From NCBI GenBank assembly GCA_029747015.1, contig JAKOGI010001350.1, positions 2,501-66,500 of the forward strand: 64,000 bases of DNA, read 5' to 3'. Source of the DNA: Carnegiea gigantea. Its lineage: Eukaryota > Streptophyta > Magnoliopsida > Caryophyllales > Cactaceae. Under the pieces are notes generated by a model that saw only the letters and a program-made list of their open reading frames with translations, made no database searches and had not been told where the DNA came from. Made by a program: the position numbers and the translations under genes. The number at the start of each line of letters is the position of its first letter. Within the stretch, counting starts at the first letter, position 1. Below are positions 43,599 through 55,539 of the stretch, piece after piece.

Positions 43599-44589
43599 CA
43601 AGCAAGAAATTGGACATAAATGTTCGTCTTTGTTGATCAACATATATGCCAAAATTACATTCTTTATTAATTAACATGATTTTATATAAATAGTAAAATT
43701 TTTTGCTTGAATTGTGGTTGTGAGTGACTCAATATCTTTTTAGAAGAATTAAATTAAATAATGTGATAACAGAAATTGTACACTTATGTAAATGAACAGT
43801 AATGTGAATAATAATATATGGTAAACACTGTAGGTTATTGAATTTTGGAGTTTAGCGGTTTAAGATTTAGGGTTTACGGTTTATGGTTTAGGATATAAAC
43901 CTTACGATCAAGGGTTTAGGGTTAGTAGTTAGGGTTAGTGGCTAGAGTACTGGTTAACGTAGTTTGTGACATACAAATTTATACATGTTAACCTAGAGGT
44001 GCGTATATAAATACCTACCTAGAATAACCCGGGAATATGATTATCACATTTTTACGAAATTTAGAACATCAAAATAAAAGCCTTTCTTTACGTTGTCATG
44101 CATCATAGCTACGCACAAAAAGGAAAATAATAAGAAAGTTCATTACAGTTATAAAACAAAGGGATGTTTGTGATTTTATTATTGTATCTTACTAATTAAT
44201 TGAAATTTTATATATACATTAAATAGTAGTATGTAGAAACTAGTGCTTCTCCCGGAAAAAAAAAAAAAAAAAGAGAGAGAAACTAGTGCAACTTCTTTTT
44301 TCGACTATACTAATTTTTTAGATGAATTGTAAATGGAAAGTGTACTTTCTGGGCTAATCTTAATTGGAAAGTCTATCCATAAATAGAACAAATTTTCTTA
44401 TTTAATATCAATTCAAAAAACTAAAAGAAAAGACAAGTACATAAACAAAAAAAAAACCACTAAAGTACAAAAAGTTGAACCCAAAACCATGGTAGGGTTA
44501 GGTCTTAGGATTAAAGAGTATACGACTTAGTGTATAGGTTTATTCAACACATAGTGAAAAGCTATTTCGAATAATATTCGGTACTAAAT
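43599..44589. other. AT-rich intergenic sequence with a telomere-like patch
   Basis: 43850-43950 holds repeated TTTAGGG-like heptamers (TTTAGGGTTTACGG, GGGTTTAGGGTTAG). An A17 tract near 44258 is flanked by the direct repeat GAAACTAGTGC (near 44237 and 44279). No gene is recognised. Confidence 0.5.
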
Positions 44590-45957
44590 TGTCGTATTTT
44601 ACATGCCTCTATCACCTAGTTTTAGCTCGTGTAATAATATAATTTTTAGGATTTTTACGTGTTTTGTTTACTTTTATAGGTAATAAGTTCAATTGAGCAA
44701 ATGCTACAAAAAGGAGTAAAGAACGAACAAGAAAAGCATGAAGATCACAATGCAACAAGGGACGATGGGTAGTTGTGCCATCACCCCCTGACTGTCACCA
44801 CCACTGCAGCAAAGTAGGGGTTGGTGAGGGCTGGTTCTCGCCTAACCGATGGATTTGTCGCAATCCTTTGGTCTTCTCGCTCCTTTTTCTTCTTACTCAA
44901 TTTCTATTTAAAGGACCTTTTTGAGAGCTTTTGAGGGGACCTTTTAGAGAGGTTTGAGCTTAGCTTTAGCCATTAAAAACTCCATTAGGAGGTAATAAAC
45001 TAGCTAGATTAGGATTTTTTTGGTTGAATTTTGGGATTCAAGTATGTGAATTTTGATCTCCATTCAAACAATCACTAAGTTTTCTCTTCTCTTCCTCTCT
45101 CTATTTCATATTTTGTTTTTGTTTAGATTTTGTTGGTTTAGTTCTTGTGTTTGATTTTATTTAGTTTAAGTGTTTAGTTTTTATTGTTAATCCATGTTTA
45201 ATTAGCTTGCTAAATTAGATTAGAATCATTCTCTCTCCTCCTTAGTTCATTTTTATTTGCTTATTTGTTAGCTTAATTGTGGTTATGTTTAATTGTGATT
45301 GTGTGATGATTAGTAGCTATTTTTGTTTAGATCAGATTGCGATTACCCTCTTAATAGCTAATCAGTCTCGGATTAGGCATAACAACGCCTAATTTATGCT
45401 TTGGAACTTAGAGTGTTCTCTCATGCCTACCAAGTGAAATGTTTGAGAGAGCTTTTATCCATGTTTTAGGACGATTGACTTATGTCACAAGGTGAAGTCA
45501 ATTAGCTAATGTGAGAGAGAGGATAGCCGAGATTTGGACATGGAAATAATCTGATCCTAGCTAGGTCCGAGGGTTGCTAATCTCGTGGTCTAACTAGGCT
45601 AACCCTATAAAAGCAGATGGTTAGACTAATTAGACTAGCTTATGACCCATGAGAGAGGACTTGGGTGCTCTTCAATGGTGCAACTGACCATTTTCTAGGT
45701 TCCAGTATAGGTTGGGTAGGTTGGAACTCGCCTTAATTATTTGGTTCTACAATTGGCCCAGTCATAACTCCAAACCTCTTCTTTTGTGTTTGTCAGCTTA
45801 ATTTAGTTTATCTCTCTTTCCTTTTCACTTAGCCTAGCTTGAAAAACTTAAGCTAATCCCGATATTTGAAACCCACCTCCCAGTGGACAACACCATATGT
45901 ACCCAACAATAAACCTTGCACTTGGGATTATAAATATAACTTAAATGCTTCCTATCA
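44590..45957 (+). repeat. Candidate 5' LTR of Athila-like remnant 1
   Basis: About 1368 bp from TGTCGTATTT to CTTCCTATCA. The right end is fixed by the primer site six bases later. The left end is chosen from TG and from the nearly equal length of the LTR at 52591-53957, with which it shares layout (for example CCCAGTGGAC near the end) but not close identity. Confidence 0.55.
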
Positions 45958-45963
45958 AGTTTT

Positions 45964-45981
45964 TGGCGCCATTGCCAGGGA
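45964..45981 (+). promoter_or_regulatory. Primer binding site of Athila-like remnant 1
   Basis: TGGCGCCATTGCCAGGGA, two bases off the common TGGCGCCGTTGCCGGGGA primer site of Athila/Tat elements. Confidence 0.85.
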
Positions 45982-46129
45982 GTTGATAGAGCATTTGAGG
46001 CTAGACCTTTAAAAAAAAATCCAAAAAATATTTGAAAACTCAAAAATTTGAAAAGAAAAAGAAAATCAAAATGGCTTTTTTCGATTTGCCTCAATTTGAA
46101 TGAACCTTTTTGGCAATACTTATCTACAT

Positions 46130-47080
46130 TGAATGACTACCATACTTAATATGTTCATTTCACGTATGAAAAATATGAAATATGCAATGTTGTACTTGCA
46201 ATGATAACAGATGAGACTGAAGCTACCCTTGAGTCCATGTGTTACGGTGGTTTGTGCTCTTTAGATATTAATGACATGTGAGACTTGTTTGAATCTTTAG
46301 CTTCATCTCAATGGCAATGTAAAAGAGCTAGTGAGTCTTTTGAGTTCCCTTCTCGATTTCCCTATGATTTGCATGCTTAATCTCCATTTGTGGATCAACT
46401 TAAGGATCCATATCACCACCATTGTTCTTACCCTCATGTTATGTCCTTTTATTGCCAATCTTTTGACCATGACGCAAATTCTTTTCCCTATTATGATATT
46501 TTCAATGAATGCTATGCTAAAATTAATCCCATGGTAGAGACAATAAATGAACGACACACGCACTTTGTTAGTGAGGTGAGAGAGTATGACCTATTGCATG
46601 AGACCAACCCTAGGCTATCTTCCCCTTTACTTGAGGTTAATCTCTATGATGATTATGAGTCTTCTCTTCCCCTAGGGGCTGATTCTACTGTTGCTGCACC
46701 TTTGACTAGCCTAAAGGAAGTGATTGACTCTTCTTTGATCTCTTTACCATTTTTCGCTCCATCCTTGTCTAGCACACTTAGAGACATTGCCATTGGTGGC
46801 TTGACCTTACTTGCTTCTCCCCCCTTTAGCTCAGTACACGGGGTTAGAGATAGGCGAGTCTTCTAAGGGTGTTGCTAGTTTTGTTAAGGATGATTTGCTT
46901 GATTGGTCGGAAAAACCTACTCTGTTGAGTCGTTTCTTGAGGACGCTCCTCTTGGGGAGTTGTGTGGTGATGGTATGGTGGCGTTCCTAGCTTTGAACAT
47001 ATAAACCTCACTAGTATTGAGTCACTTGACTTGACCCCTATTTCATCTCCCTCGTCTCCCACCACCCCCTCTCATTTTCA
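46130..47080 (+). pseudogene. Uncharacterised ORF of a non-autonomous gypsy element
   Basis: The longest piece (46390-46866, 158 codons) contains CQSFDHDANSFPYYDIFNEC, then YAKINPMVETINERHTHFV and LLHETNPRLSSPLLEVNLYD. The first block looks like a decayed CX2-4C...H...C zinc motif. The rest is acidic and Ser/Leu/Pro-rich. It resembles, from general memory, predicted proteins of non-autonomous LTR elements in dicot genomes, with no known function. Further broken frames extend to about 47080 (LDPYFISLVSHHPLSF-like). Stops flank every piece. Confidence 0.45.
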
Positions 47081-48300
47081 TGCTTTTCATGGGTTCCTAG
47101 GTGACATTAGATGACATAATCCGTCCTTTGATGCTTATTGTGCATACCTAGATGACGTGTCTGGGAAGATCATGTGGAGCTCTTTCTTTGATCATGCTTT
47201 GATTTTTCTGTGGTGTTTGATAAGTTTAAGAGGACACTGGCTATCTTTGCTATGATCTTATTAGTGTTCTCTTATTCACATCATTTTGAGATACATGCAA
47301 CGGCATATGATAAGCTCTTGCAAGCTTTGACTACATCTGAGTTGAAGACTTGAGTATTGAGAGACAATGAGAAGTGGCAGATGCTCCTCAAGCCTCCATA
47401 GCACCATCTTAGATAGTTTAGGTACAATCAGTACTCGACTTGGTATAATTGTTTTAACTTTTCTCCCTCACTTTTGTTTTCTTTCTTTTTCTTTTGGTTT
47501 AGTTATGGATTTTAGGTTGTGTCTTTGTTGGTGATCAATATTGAGTTGAAACTTGAGATGTTGTGAAGCCAATTGATGGCTATAATCACCTTTGTGTGTC
47601 TTTTTTACATAGTTATGTTTTGTTACTGGTGGCATTATTGCATTGGTATATATTGGCTATTGGTGGTATTGGTTTTGTATGTATGTGTATCCTTCTTGTC
47701 AATTAGGTGAGGTTGTGTTTTTGGATGAGTGTGTTACCTTGTGCATATGTGTGTTTGTTTAGTGTTTTTGTGTGCTATATTTTGTTTTGTGTTTCGTATG
47801 TGTGGTTGTTGTGACTCCTCGGCTCTCATTGAGGACATTATGAGATTTAGATATGGGGTGGAGATGTTATACACCCTTTTGGAGCATATTTTTGTAAAAA
47901 TCTTTCAATTTTTGTGTAGTTTTTCTTTTTTGCTTTGCAAGACTTTATGACTTTGTGATCGGCTTTTGATCTTTAATAGCTTGGTTACTAGCTTGTATAT
48001 AGGTAGAACATGCATGATAGAACACTTATCTACAACGTAGTTTTCGGTTTTTCATAATAAGCCTATTTCACATGTGTGGTTTTATGGCTACCTTGTACAC
48101 TTGACCATTGACTTTTGGTGTTAGTTGTTGAAATTTGGGTTTTCGAACATTCTACTTGGTTAACAGGCTTTCGGCTTTGTAGCTCAAATGATAAAAAGAA
48201 AGAAAAAGAAAAAATATGGTTACAAAAGTAAGCTTAACTCTAGTACCTCTATTTGGGCTTAAATAAGTGCTTTACGCATCCAAATAAAACCAATAATTAG

Positions 48301-49590
48301 GGAAGAAATCCAAATATGTGCTAAGTTTTTCTTTCAGGAGTTCATGGCCTAATAAGCCAAGAACTACCCAACCAGGCGAAGGAGCAGAAGGAGAAAAGCC
48401 AAAAAAAGAGCAAAAATGAGACTTAATAAAAGGGAGTCATGAGCCGAGTGGTGTTTACCTTTTGCCCAGTTTTAGCCTAGCACTAGAAGTCAATACACTT
48501 TGCACGAAGCATCGAGGTGTATAAATCATGTCATTGTGTTGTGTGGGGACTAGCGACGGCAGGCCGTCACCTTGGCGACAACCGTCGCCAACCCCCAGAT
48601 TTCCTTTTTTTTTTTCCTTCTTTCTTTCCTCTTTCTTCATTTTTCCTTCAACCTCGCTCACTCTACGTGACTTTCTCTCTGTTGCTTTGACTCCAAGCTC
48701 TACCACCACCCTCAAATCCACCATTCACCCACTTAAATTTCCACCATTTTCCATAATTCTCTTCACTCTTTTAACCTTTTCTCACTCACTCTTCCATTAA
48801 AACACGCTCTTTTTTCACAAATCACTCAATGCTTCACCACCCAAACCCAAGCTCCCAATTTCACATTCTTAAAATCTGGTCAATTGGGGTATTTTCTGGC
48901 CATTTTCTTATCGGAATTTGCTTCCCCTCCCTCCAAGCTTCCATTTGGCTACCTCTTTGCACCATCCTTTCACCACGTTCTCTCTCTTCAAATTTTACCT
49001 CCATTGAAGAGCCCTTAAGCTTGAGGAGAGAGAAAGCTTCACCTTTGAAGCCTAATTGATACATTTTGGTCTCTCTTGCTAGTGGGTATCCCTATTTCCT
49101 ATTTGGATTACTTAGTTTTGGAGTGTCAAAGTGCTATAACTACTTGGGTTTTTGAGGGAATTTTTGGCTCATTTCAACCATAGGAAGGAAGACTACAACA
49201 TCCAGGCCTTCATCCTTGGCGACCTCAAAGCATGTTGAGACGGTCGCCTCACCCTCAACTACTATTGTGCCTCCAATCCGGGCAAGTAGCTTGAGGTAGT
49301 CATCGTACTACCCTTCATGTCATTAACAAATATGAACTCTAATTAATTAATCAAGTGCACATTAATTGTTATGATTTCATTGATTGTAGGTGAATCACTG
49401 AGCCTAAATATATTAATTTTGGCTTATTAGGGAGTCTTGGTTTGTTAGATAGCTTGAATGAAGGCTTGAGGTTGCAAGTCGGGTTGATTATATAAAAATG
49501 GATAAACTTGTGTATGAGAGATTGTGTTGGGAGGTTATGAGCTCTATCAAAGTTAATTGGAGCACCCTATACCAAAACTAACCTGTCCAC
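48301..49590 (+). other. Leader-like region before the Athila env-like ORF
   Basis: No long frame. 48480-49060 is strongly C/T-rich (CTTCTTTCTTTCC, ACCACCCTCAAATCCACC), like the pyrimidine-rich leaders in Athila elements. 49190-49300 contains the short readable piece TTTSRPSSLATSKHVE, a possible N-terminus of the next ORF. GGCAGGCCGTCACC near 48557 resembles GCTGGCCGTCGCG near 52950 in the LTR. Confidence 0.4.
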
Positions 49591-49593
49591 ATC

Positions 49594-50640
49594 TAATTTC
49601 GGCTTTTCAGTGGGGCATTTGAGGCTGACCTAGCAGAGGTTGACCGCTGCTTAAAGCTCCTATATGGTGGTGTTCGGTCCCCCATCGACGAAAATTTTAA
49701 TGAAAGTGAGTTTTGGGTTGAAATCACTTGTGATAAGCATACTACGGTGAAGGACAATTCGGGGCGTTACGTAGCCTATAGTGCTAGGGGCTCTAAAGCC
49801 ACTTCTATTTACAAACCTACCCTTCGATATCTTCACCGACTCATGGCTAACACTATCTTCACAAGGCACGAGAGGCAAAATAAAGCCAGATTGAGTGAAG
49901 TTTTGCTCTTGTGGTGTATGCTCAATGATGAAAGCTTTGATATGTGGGCTTTCATCCTCCATCAGCTAGTCTCTCAGGCCTCTGCTCCTAAATTCTCTAT
50001 TGCTTGTGGCAGCATTATTTTGGCTATTACGTATGCTTGAGGCTTAAAGCCTCAAATCAAGCTGTTAACTTCGTCGTTGCAAGGGGGTTGGCTAGGTTTA
50101 GCCACTTGTATTCATATGGAGATATCCAAAATTGAGGGTGGTTGTCAACCACCATAGTAGACTTCTTTTTCCCCTCCAAAACCCCACTAAAACCACTTAT
50201 TGTGACCCTTCCAATTGGGTGTATGATGATAATATTGATATGGAGATAGTTGAGCTTGCACCTTTACCCAAAGGAGGGAACGCCGGTGGAGGCGACAGAG
50301 GTGCTAGGATTTTAGGGGCCACTCCACCCGATGAGATGCTTGACCCCCAATGACTAGGAGCTGTAATGCTGGGGCCTCTTCGGGCTTTAATTAAGCCCAT
50401 TTCTACCAGTACATGGATGATCACTTCTCTCGCCTCAACTTGAGGCTCGATGCGATTGATGAGCATCAACAGTAACACGCTCAAGATCAACAAAAGTTAC
50501 TCTACTGGCAAATGGAGTTTGATCGCCGGTTGTAAAACTTAGAGCACTATGTCTACTACGTATATGAGCACCACAGTTGGTCTTACCCTCCACCCGGTTG
50601 GAGGCTTAGCGACCCCTTGGCCCTTATTGATGCTTTATAA
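49594..50640 (+). pseudogene. Athila-type extra ORF (plant transposon protein / env-like position)
   Basis: From about 49605 the readable part covers CLKLLYGGVRSPID, FWVEITCDKHTTVKDNSGRY, YKPTLRYLHRLMANTIF and LSEVLLLWCMLNDESFDMWA, then FILHQLVSQA and IACGSIILAITYA. Stops follow, then ACTFTQRRERRW and, near 50400, YQYMDDHFSRLNLRLDAIDE. This matches the 'putative plant transposon protein' domain (Pfam PF20167 type) seen after pol in Athila elements. A short tail YPPPGWRLSDPLALIDAL ends at a TAA near 50638. It has several stops. An env role for this ORF class is only a proposal. Confidence 0.6.
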
Positions 50641-52590
50641 GTTTCTCCCTCCCCTTCCCTTTGCTCTCTTTGGATGATTATACATTGGGTACAATGCATA
50701 TCTTAAGCATGGAGGGTGAGCTAGCAAGCTCATGTGTTAGGGGGATCATGTGGTGCGAGACTTTTTGGTTTTGGAAGGGGTTTTCTTGTTGTCATTAGGG
50801 GCATTTCTGGGGAATTATGATGATTGTAGAGTTGGTTGGTTTGTTTGGTTGTATGATTGGTGATTGCCTACATTGAGAGATGTTCATGCTTGTACATAAA
50901 CTAGGATAGGTAACCCATTTAGTTGCATTTTAGGAATCACTGCACACTTAAGACTTGCATAAGTAGAGAATGTATCTTAGAGCATATAGATTCTACTACT
51001 GCATTGTGTATATTTGTTTTCTCTTCTAATCTTGAGAAGTAATGTCAAGAAGGACATGATTGGGCTTACAAAGTATATTTCTTACCCTACTCTTCATTTC
51101 CTTCTTATCGATCTCGCTCTTTGAGAAAAAAGTCAAAAAACTTAAAACCTTTGTAAAAAAACCTTCTATGATGTGAATACATGGTGTAAAAGTTAACTGA
51201 TTAGCTTGGTTGCACACTTGGGTTATGGCATTTGCTTTGGTTGCTGGAGCATGGTAGTGTAAGCTCCTTTTGGTGATCGCTTTTCCTTGTGTGCATGTTT
51301 TTGCTTTTGAGGTTATTTTATCTTGACTTGGAGGGGCTTAGCTAGGGGTTGACTCGTTGGATAAATAGATATTACTAGGGTGACTTGACCCGTGAGTTTT
51401 GAGCCTTTGTGGGACCACTCATTTTTAGTGGCTCATTCTCTTCTTCTTGCATGGCTCACCCTTGATTATAATGCTAAAACTTGGCTTAGTCCTCTCTAAA
51501 ACCACATTAGGCAATATGCACCATTTGATATGATTGAGGCATTCCTTAAAAAGCCACCTGAATGATGTTGAGACCCACATTGAGCGTTGCTCGCCTTTGT
51601 TGTTTCCACACTCATTTCACTCTTGGTCTATTTACATTTCCTACCGTCATGCCATAGAGGTTAGTGGAGCAACACTTTTCATGATTATGGGGTTAGCTTT
51701 TTGAGTTAGTACATCTTTGGGTGTATGTTGTGGCTATTTGTGTTTGAAAAGGGAAAGAAGGGAAGCCGGAATATCCTTAAATAAGTGCTTAGCATCAAAT
51801 TCTTTGTTTAAGCTTGCTTGAAAAAAAAGAAAAAAATTAAAATGAGAAAACTTTTGAAATAAAAGTGAGATAAAAGAAAAGCAAGCTTTTTAGCATGCAA
51901 AAAGAAAAAGATAGCTTGTGCAAATCAGATGCTTAGTATAATGATTTTAACTCTAAACTGAATCGACTCCGTCCTTAAGTGTTCAAAGTGGGTTGAGGTT
52001 GTGAAGTACCGTTTCACTTCTGTTTCTTTATTGTGGAAAGTGTTCTTGCTCCTTCTCCCTAAGCCTCTTTAGCTCCACTTATCCCAAAAGATCTTTCTTT
52101 TTCTCACACTTGCCAAAGAACCTTGTTACAGCTCTTCCAAACCCCTCTTGATCAAATAAAGTGCATGCGTTTTTGCCCTGAGTAGTGAAGGATGGGGGCC
52201 CCTCTAAGCCTATTGTTTTTCTTCATGATTGGCTGAGTAATGAGAGCATGCACAAACGTATTTAAACACTTAGAGAGGAGAGTTCCAGTTGACCTTAAAG
52301 TGACGCTCTCTCGAGTCTCTTTTACCCGCCATTAGCAAGCCACCTCTTTTATGGCTTTGAGGACCTTAGTTAGTCTCGGCATGTGCTTTTAGGAGATGCG
52401 ATCCCTAGAGAGTTTTATGTCTATCTTGCTCCCTCACATCATCTTTGTTGCTTCCTGATTGTGTGACTTTGCTTGTTGGTTAGCTTTCATCGCCTTGCCT
52501 AAGAAGGGTGCTTGAGGGATTGGTTTTCCCATTCATGTAGCGTCAAGCTAAGCTTACTTGAGAACAAGTAAGAGCTAAGCATGAGAGAGT
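50641..52590 (+). other. 3' non-coding region of Athila-like remnant 2
   Basis: About 1.9 kb without genes. TGGGTACAATGCATATCTTA with GCATGGAGGGTGAG near 50685 parallels the CATTGAGGACA signal at 47825. An A-rich AAAAAAAGAAAAAAATTAAAATG stretch lies near 51822. It ends in GCTAAGCATGAGAGAGT just before the LTR, probably a decayed polypurine tract. Confidence 0.5.
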
Positions 52591-53957
52591 TGATAAACCC
52601 CAAATTTTGATTAATCCCATATCCCCTTTTTTGGTTCATTTTCCATAATTCTCCTTTGACTTAGAGGGAGACCAAGTTTTGTCTCATCTATAGTCGTTGC
52701 CTTGTTTTAATCCCTTTTTGACTTTTTGTAGGTGTTTTTCGAGTTATTCAAGGAAGACGAGCAACTAATACACAAGAAAAACGCAATGCAAGAGTAAAAA
52801 GACAGTCATGCAAAGGGCTAAGGGGAGCAAGAAGGTAAGAAAAAGTGAGGATTCAAGAGCGCAAGATAGGCGAAGGTCATTGTACAGACAATAGCTTGTA
52901 GTTGCCAACCTACAGGAGCAACCCCAGTTCCAGGGGGTGGTGACAGCTGGCCGTCGCGTCATGATAAGCCATCGCCAGGATGAGCCTCGTCGCGTTTTCC
53001 AGATTTTTATGCCTATAAATGCCCTGTTTTACCCAACTTTAGAATTATACTTAATTCCTCTTGTAAAAAACACTTAAAACACTTTCTAAGTTTGATTTAG
53101 GGTTAAGGCAAGCTTAGGATCCTTAGCTTATTAGTGATTGAAGATTGTGAAGATTTTCATTATCCATTCCCTTAGTCTATGTTTGTTCTTCTTTCTCTCT
53201 CTTTTCCTCTTTACTTGGTTTTGCTTAGGTTCACTTATCTTGTTTGATCATACTTGTTTTGATTGTTAGATTGTTACAATGTTGATTACTGAGTAGTTTT
53301 CCTCAACTTGGGTTGGGGATTACGATATAGGATGGCATAATAAGTTTGGTGTGATCTTTTCTTGCTTTAATTTTCAAGTTATTTAGGGGTCTCATCTTCT
53401 ACCCACCACGTGTTCAGCGAAATGCCCGAAAGGGTATTTCATCTAATACTTGGGGTGAATAACCACACCAAGAGATGGGTATTGACCCTATATGGATAGA
53501 AGAAGAGAGAACAAGCCTTGGGTATGAAAATAACCCAAGGCCTTGTTAGGTAGAAGTTAGTCATCTTTAACCTTAACCTTTAAGCGCACATGAAAATAGG
53601 TGGGCATGTGGATAAAGGTTACCGTTACTCTCCGAAAGGAGGTTTGAGCGGTCCTAAATGAGCCAATCACCCCCTTACGATCACTCGTAGCTTAAACCAT
53701 ATTTGGGAACCCATGCTTAGCATGAATAAGTAGCCACTAGTGACTAATCCCTCGACCCAAGTCCTTCTCCCATTGAATTTTACACCACTATTTTGGCTAC
53801 TCTTTGCTTCCTTCTCCCTTGAACTTACTCTTCACGTCTTTAGATTGGACCTAATCATTAAGTTAGGTATCCTAAAGTCTTGTTCTCAGTGGACGACTTC
53901 CTAAGTACACGATGATAAAATCGTTCACTCACAGTATAAATTTAAAGCTTATTTCCA
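52591..53957 (+). repeat. Athila-type LTR (probable 3' LTR)
   Basis: 1367 bp from TGATAAACCCCAAATTTTGA, a characteristic Athila LTR start, to TTATTTCCA. TATAAATGC near 53012 is a likely TATA region. No primer site follows at the right side, consistent with a 3' LTR or solo LTR. Confidence 0.65.
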
Positions 53958-53989
53958 AACGAACAGATAACATTTTATGGTTATGGTGT

Positions 53990-54990
53990 AGGAACTCAAG
54001 CATCAACATTTAAAGTCTAGGATTCAATATTTATAGTTTAGGATTTAAGAGTATAGGGTTAGAGTTTAGAGTTTTAACCCTTGGATTCAATTGTCAAGGA
54101 TCAAGGTATGACAAACCCTAATTCATAGAAGTTGAACTGTCGGACCCTAAACCCTAGTCGTTGATACTTAAGTCTTAAGGTTCAACCTTAAATAAACACT
54201 CTTTTTTACTATATATATTAAATAAACCTAAACAGTAAACCTTAATTGCTTAAAATCTAGGGTTTTGGGTTTTTTACTGTAGGATTCTAGTATCTCATGA
54301 GTGACTTTTAAGGGATATCTTAATACATATCAATTTTGGGTTCAAAGCTTTGTACTTTAGGTTTTAGGAAGTAGTGTTTCAAGTTTAGGGTTTGGCTTTT
54401 AGGATTTAAGAGTTTAGGGTTTAGGGTTTAAAATTTTAGGATTTTAAGGTTTAACGTATACTGTAATCCTTGATATTTGAAGAGTTGAATAAAGAACTCT
54501 AAACCCCAAACCCTAAATTGATTATACTATGGTTATCCTTAGGCTCTTCACAGGCTAACCCGAGTAGCCATATAAACATCTTTGGGTTAAGATGCATGAA
54601 TTGTTATATATAGTATGAGCCAAGTTAAACCCTATACTACTAACCCTAAACACCAAACATTAAATCGTAAACACTAAACTGTTTAAGGCCTTTGGTTAAT
54701 ACTTCAAACTTTAAGCCCTAAACATTGAATGCTCATCTTTAAAATCTAAACCTTGAAAAGTTCAACCCTAAGCCATTAAAATATATTGAGATATCCATTA
54801 AAAGTCACTTACTTAGTGATACTAGCTAGAATCCAATGGTCGAAAAACCTAAACCTTAGACTTTAGGATTTGGATTTAGGGCTTAGAGCTTAGGTGTTTA
54901 AGAGTTTAGGGCATAAGTTACAGTGCAACCCTTCACATTTGAAGAATTGAACAAAGAACCCTAAACTCTAAACCCTAACCTCATTACACT
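53990..54990. repeat. Telomere-like heptamer region with large inverted repeat
   Basis: Many TTTAGGG and CCCTAAA units, mostly degenerate, are spread over 1 kb. Sequences around 54245-54440 (TCTAGGGTTTTGGG, GGATTCTAG, GTGACTTTTAAGGGATATC) recur inverted around 54700-54875 (GAGATATCCATTAAAAGTCAC, CTAGAATCC). A direct repeat links 54460-54540 and 54920-55000 (TTTGAAGA.TTGAA.AAAGAAC.CTAAAC). A foldback-type element or decayed interstitial telomere repeats are both possible. Confidence 0.6.
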
Positions 54991-55128
54991 ATGATTATCC
55001 CAAATATCCTTGCATGTTATCCTATGTAACTGTATGTACATTTCTACATTGATACATATGAATCGTTATATAGGTTATGAGGAAGGTTAATCAAGACTAT
55101 AACTATTAACATACTTGCACTAAAATTA

Positions 55129-55539
55129 TGATACTTTAACCATACTTTTACACCTAATCTAGATCTTAATTATTTTTAGATTTTTACTTACATTTATTTT
55201 ATTTTGTAGGCCATGTATTATATCGAAAAATGGAGGAAACAAATGAAGAAAAATGCTGGGAAAAGATTTAGCCTTAAGTATCTCAAGTCTAGCAACCCAA
55301 TCCCTTTTATGACCTAGCAAGAAGAGAAAAAAAGGCAAAAAGGAAAATAAAAAATGCACCACTTGCTTTTCATGTGCTCCCCCTCTTAATCCTTTTCTTC
55401 CCCCCCCCCCAATAGTTCCTTCACTTTGAACCCCCAACAGAAGCAGTTCACGTAACACTAGCCACCATCTTTAGCATTTTCAACTCCATCCCAAACACCC
55501 ATCATTTGAACTAAAAATTCATGTGCCTCCATCACTTGA
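55129..55539 (+). mobile_element. Possible Athila-type LTR fragment cut by the LARD element
   Basis: From TGATACTTTAACC onward the layout (ATTTTTAGATTTTTAC..., then TTTTGTAGG, then an A/G-rich GAAAAATGGAGG... stretch) resembles the start of the LTRs at 44590 and 52591. It ends where the LARD begins, so the rest may lie beyond the window. Confidence 0.35.

Larger units (their letters stand above)
44590..48300 (+). mobile_element. Athila-like gypsy remnant 1, non-autonomous
   Basis: A candidate LTR (44590-45957) is followed by a TGGCGCC-type primer site, one degenerate ORF region (46130-47080) and a 3' region with CATTGAGGACATTATGAGAT near 47825 and A-rich AAAGAAAGAAAAAG near 48195. Such CATTGAGGACA-type signals are typical before the 3' LTR of Athila-type elements. 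No protease, RT or integrase is found, and no matching 3' LTR is seen. The right border is unclear. Confidence 0.55.

Noticed and set aside
44237..44290. A retrogene or SINE insertion at the A17 tract with a GAAACTAGTGC direct repeat
   Set aside because: Only about 30 bp lie between the direct repeats, too short for a SINE or retrogene. Replication slippage is simpler.
53990..54990. A true chromosome end
   Set aside because: Heptamers are scattered, degenerate and in both orientations, and ordinary sequence follows on both sides.
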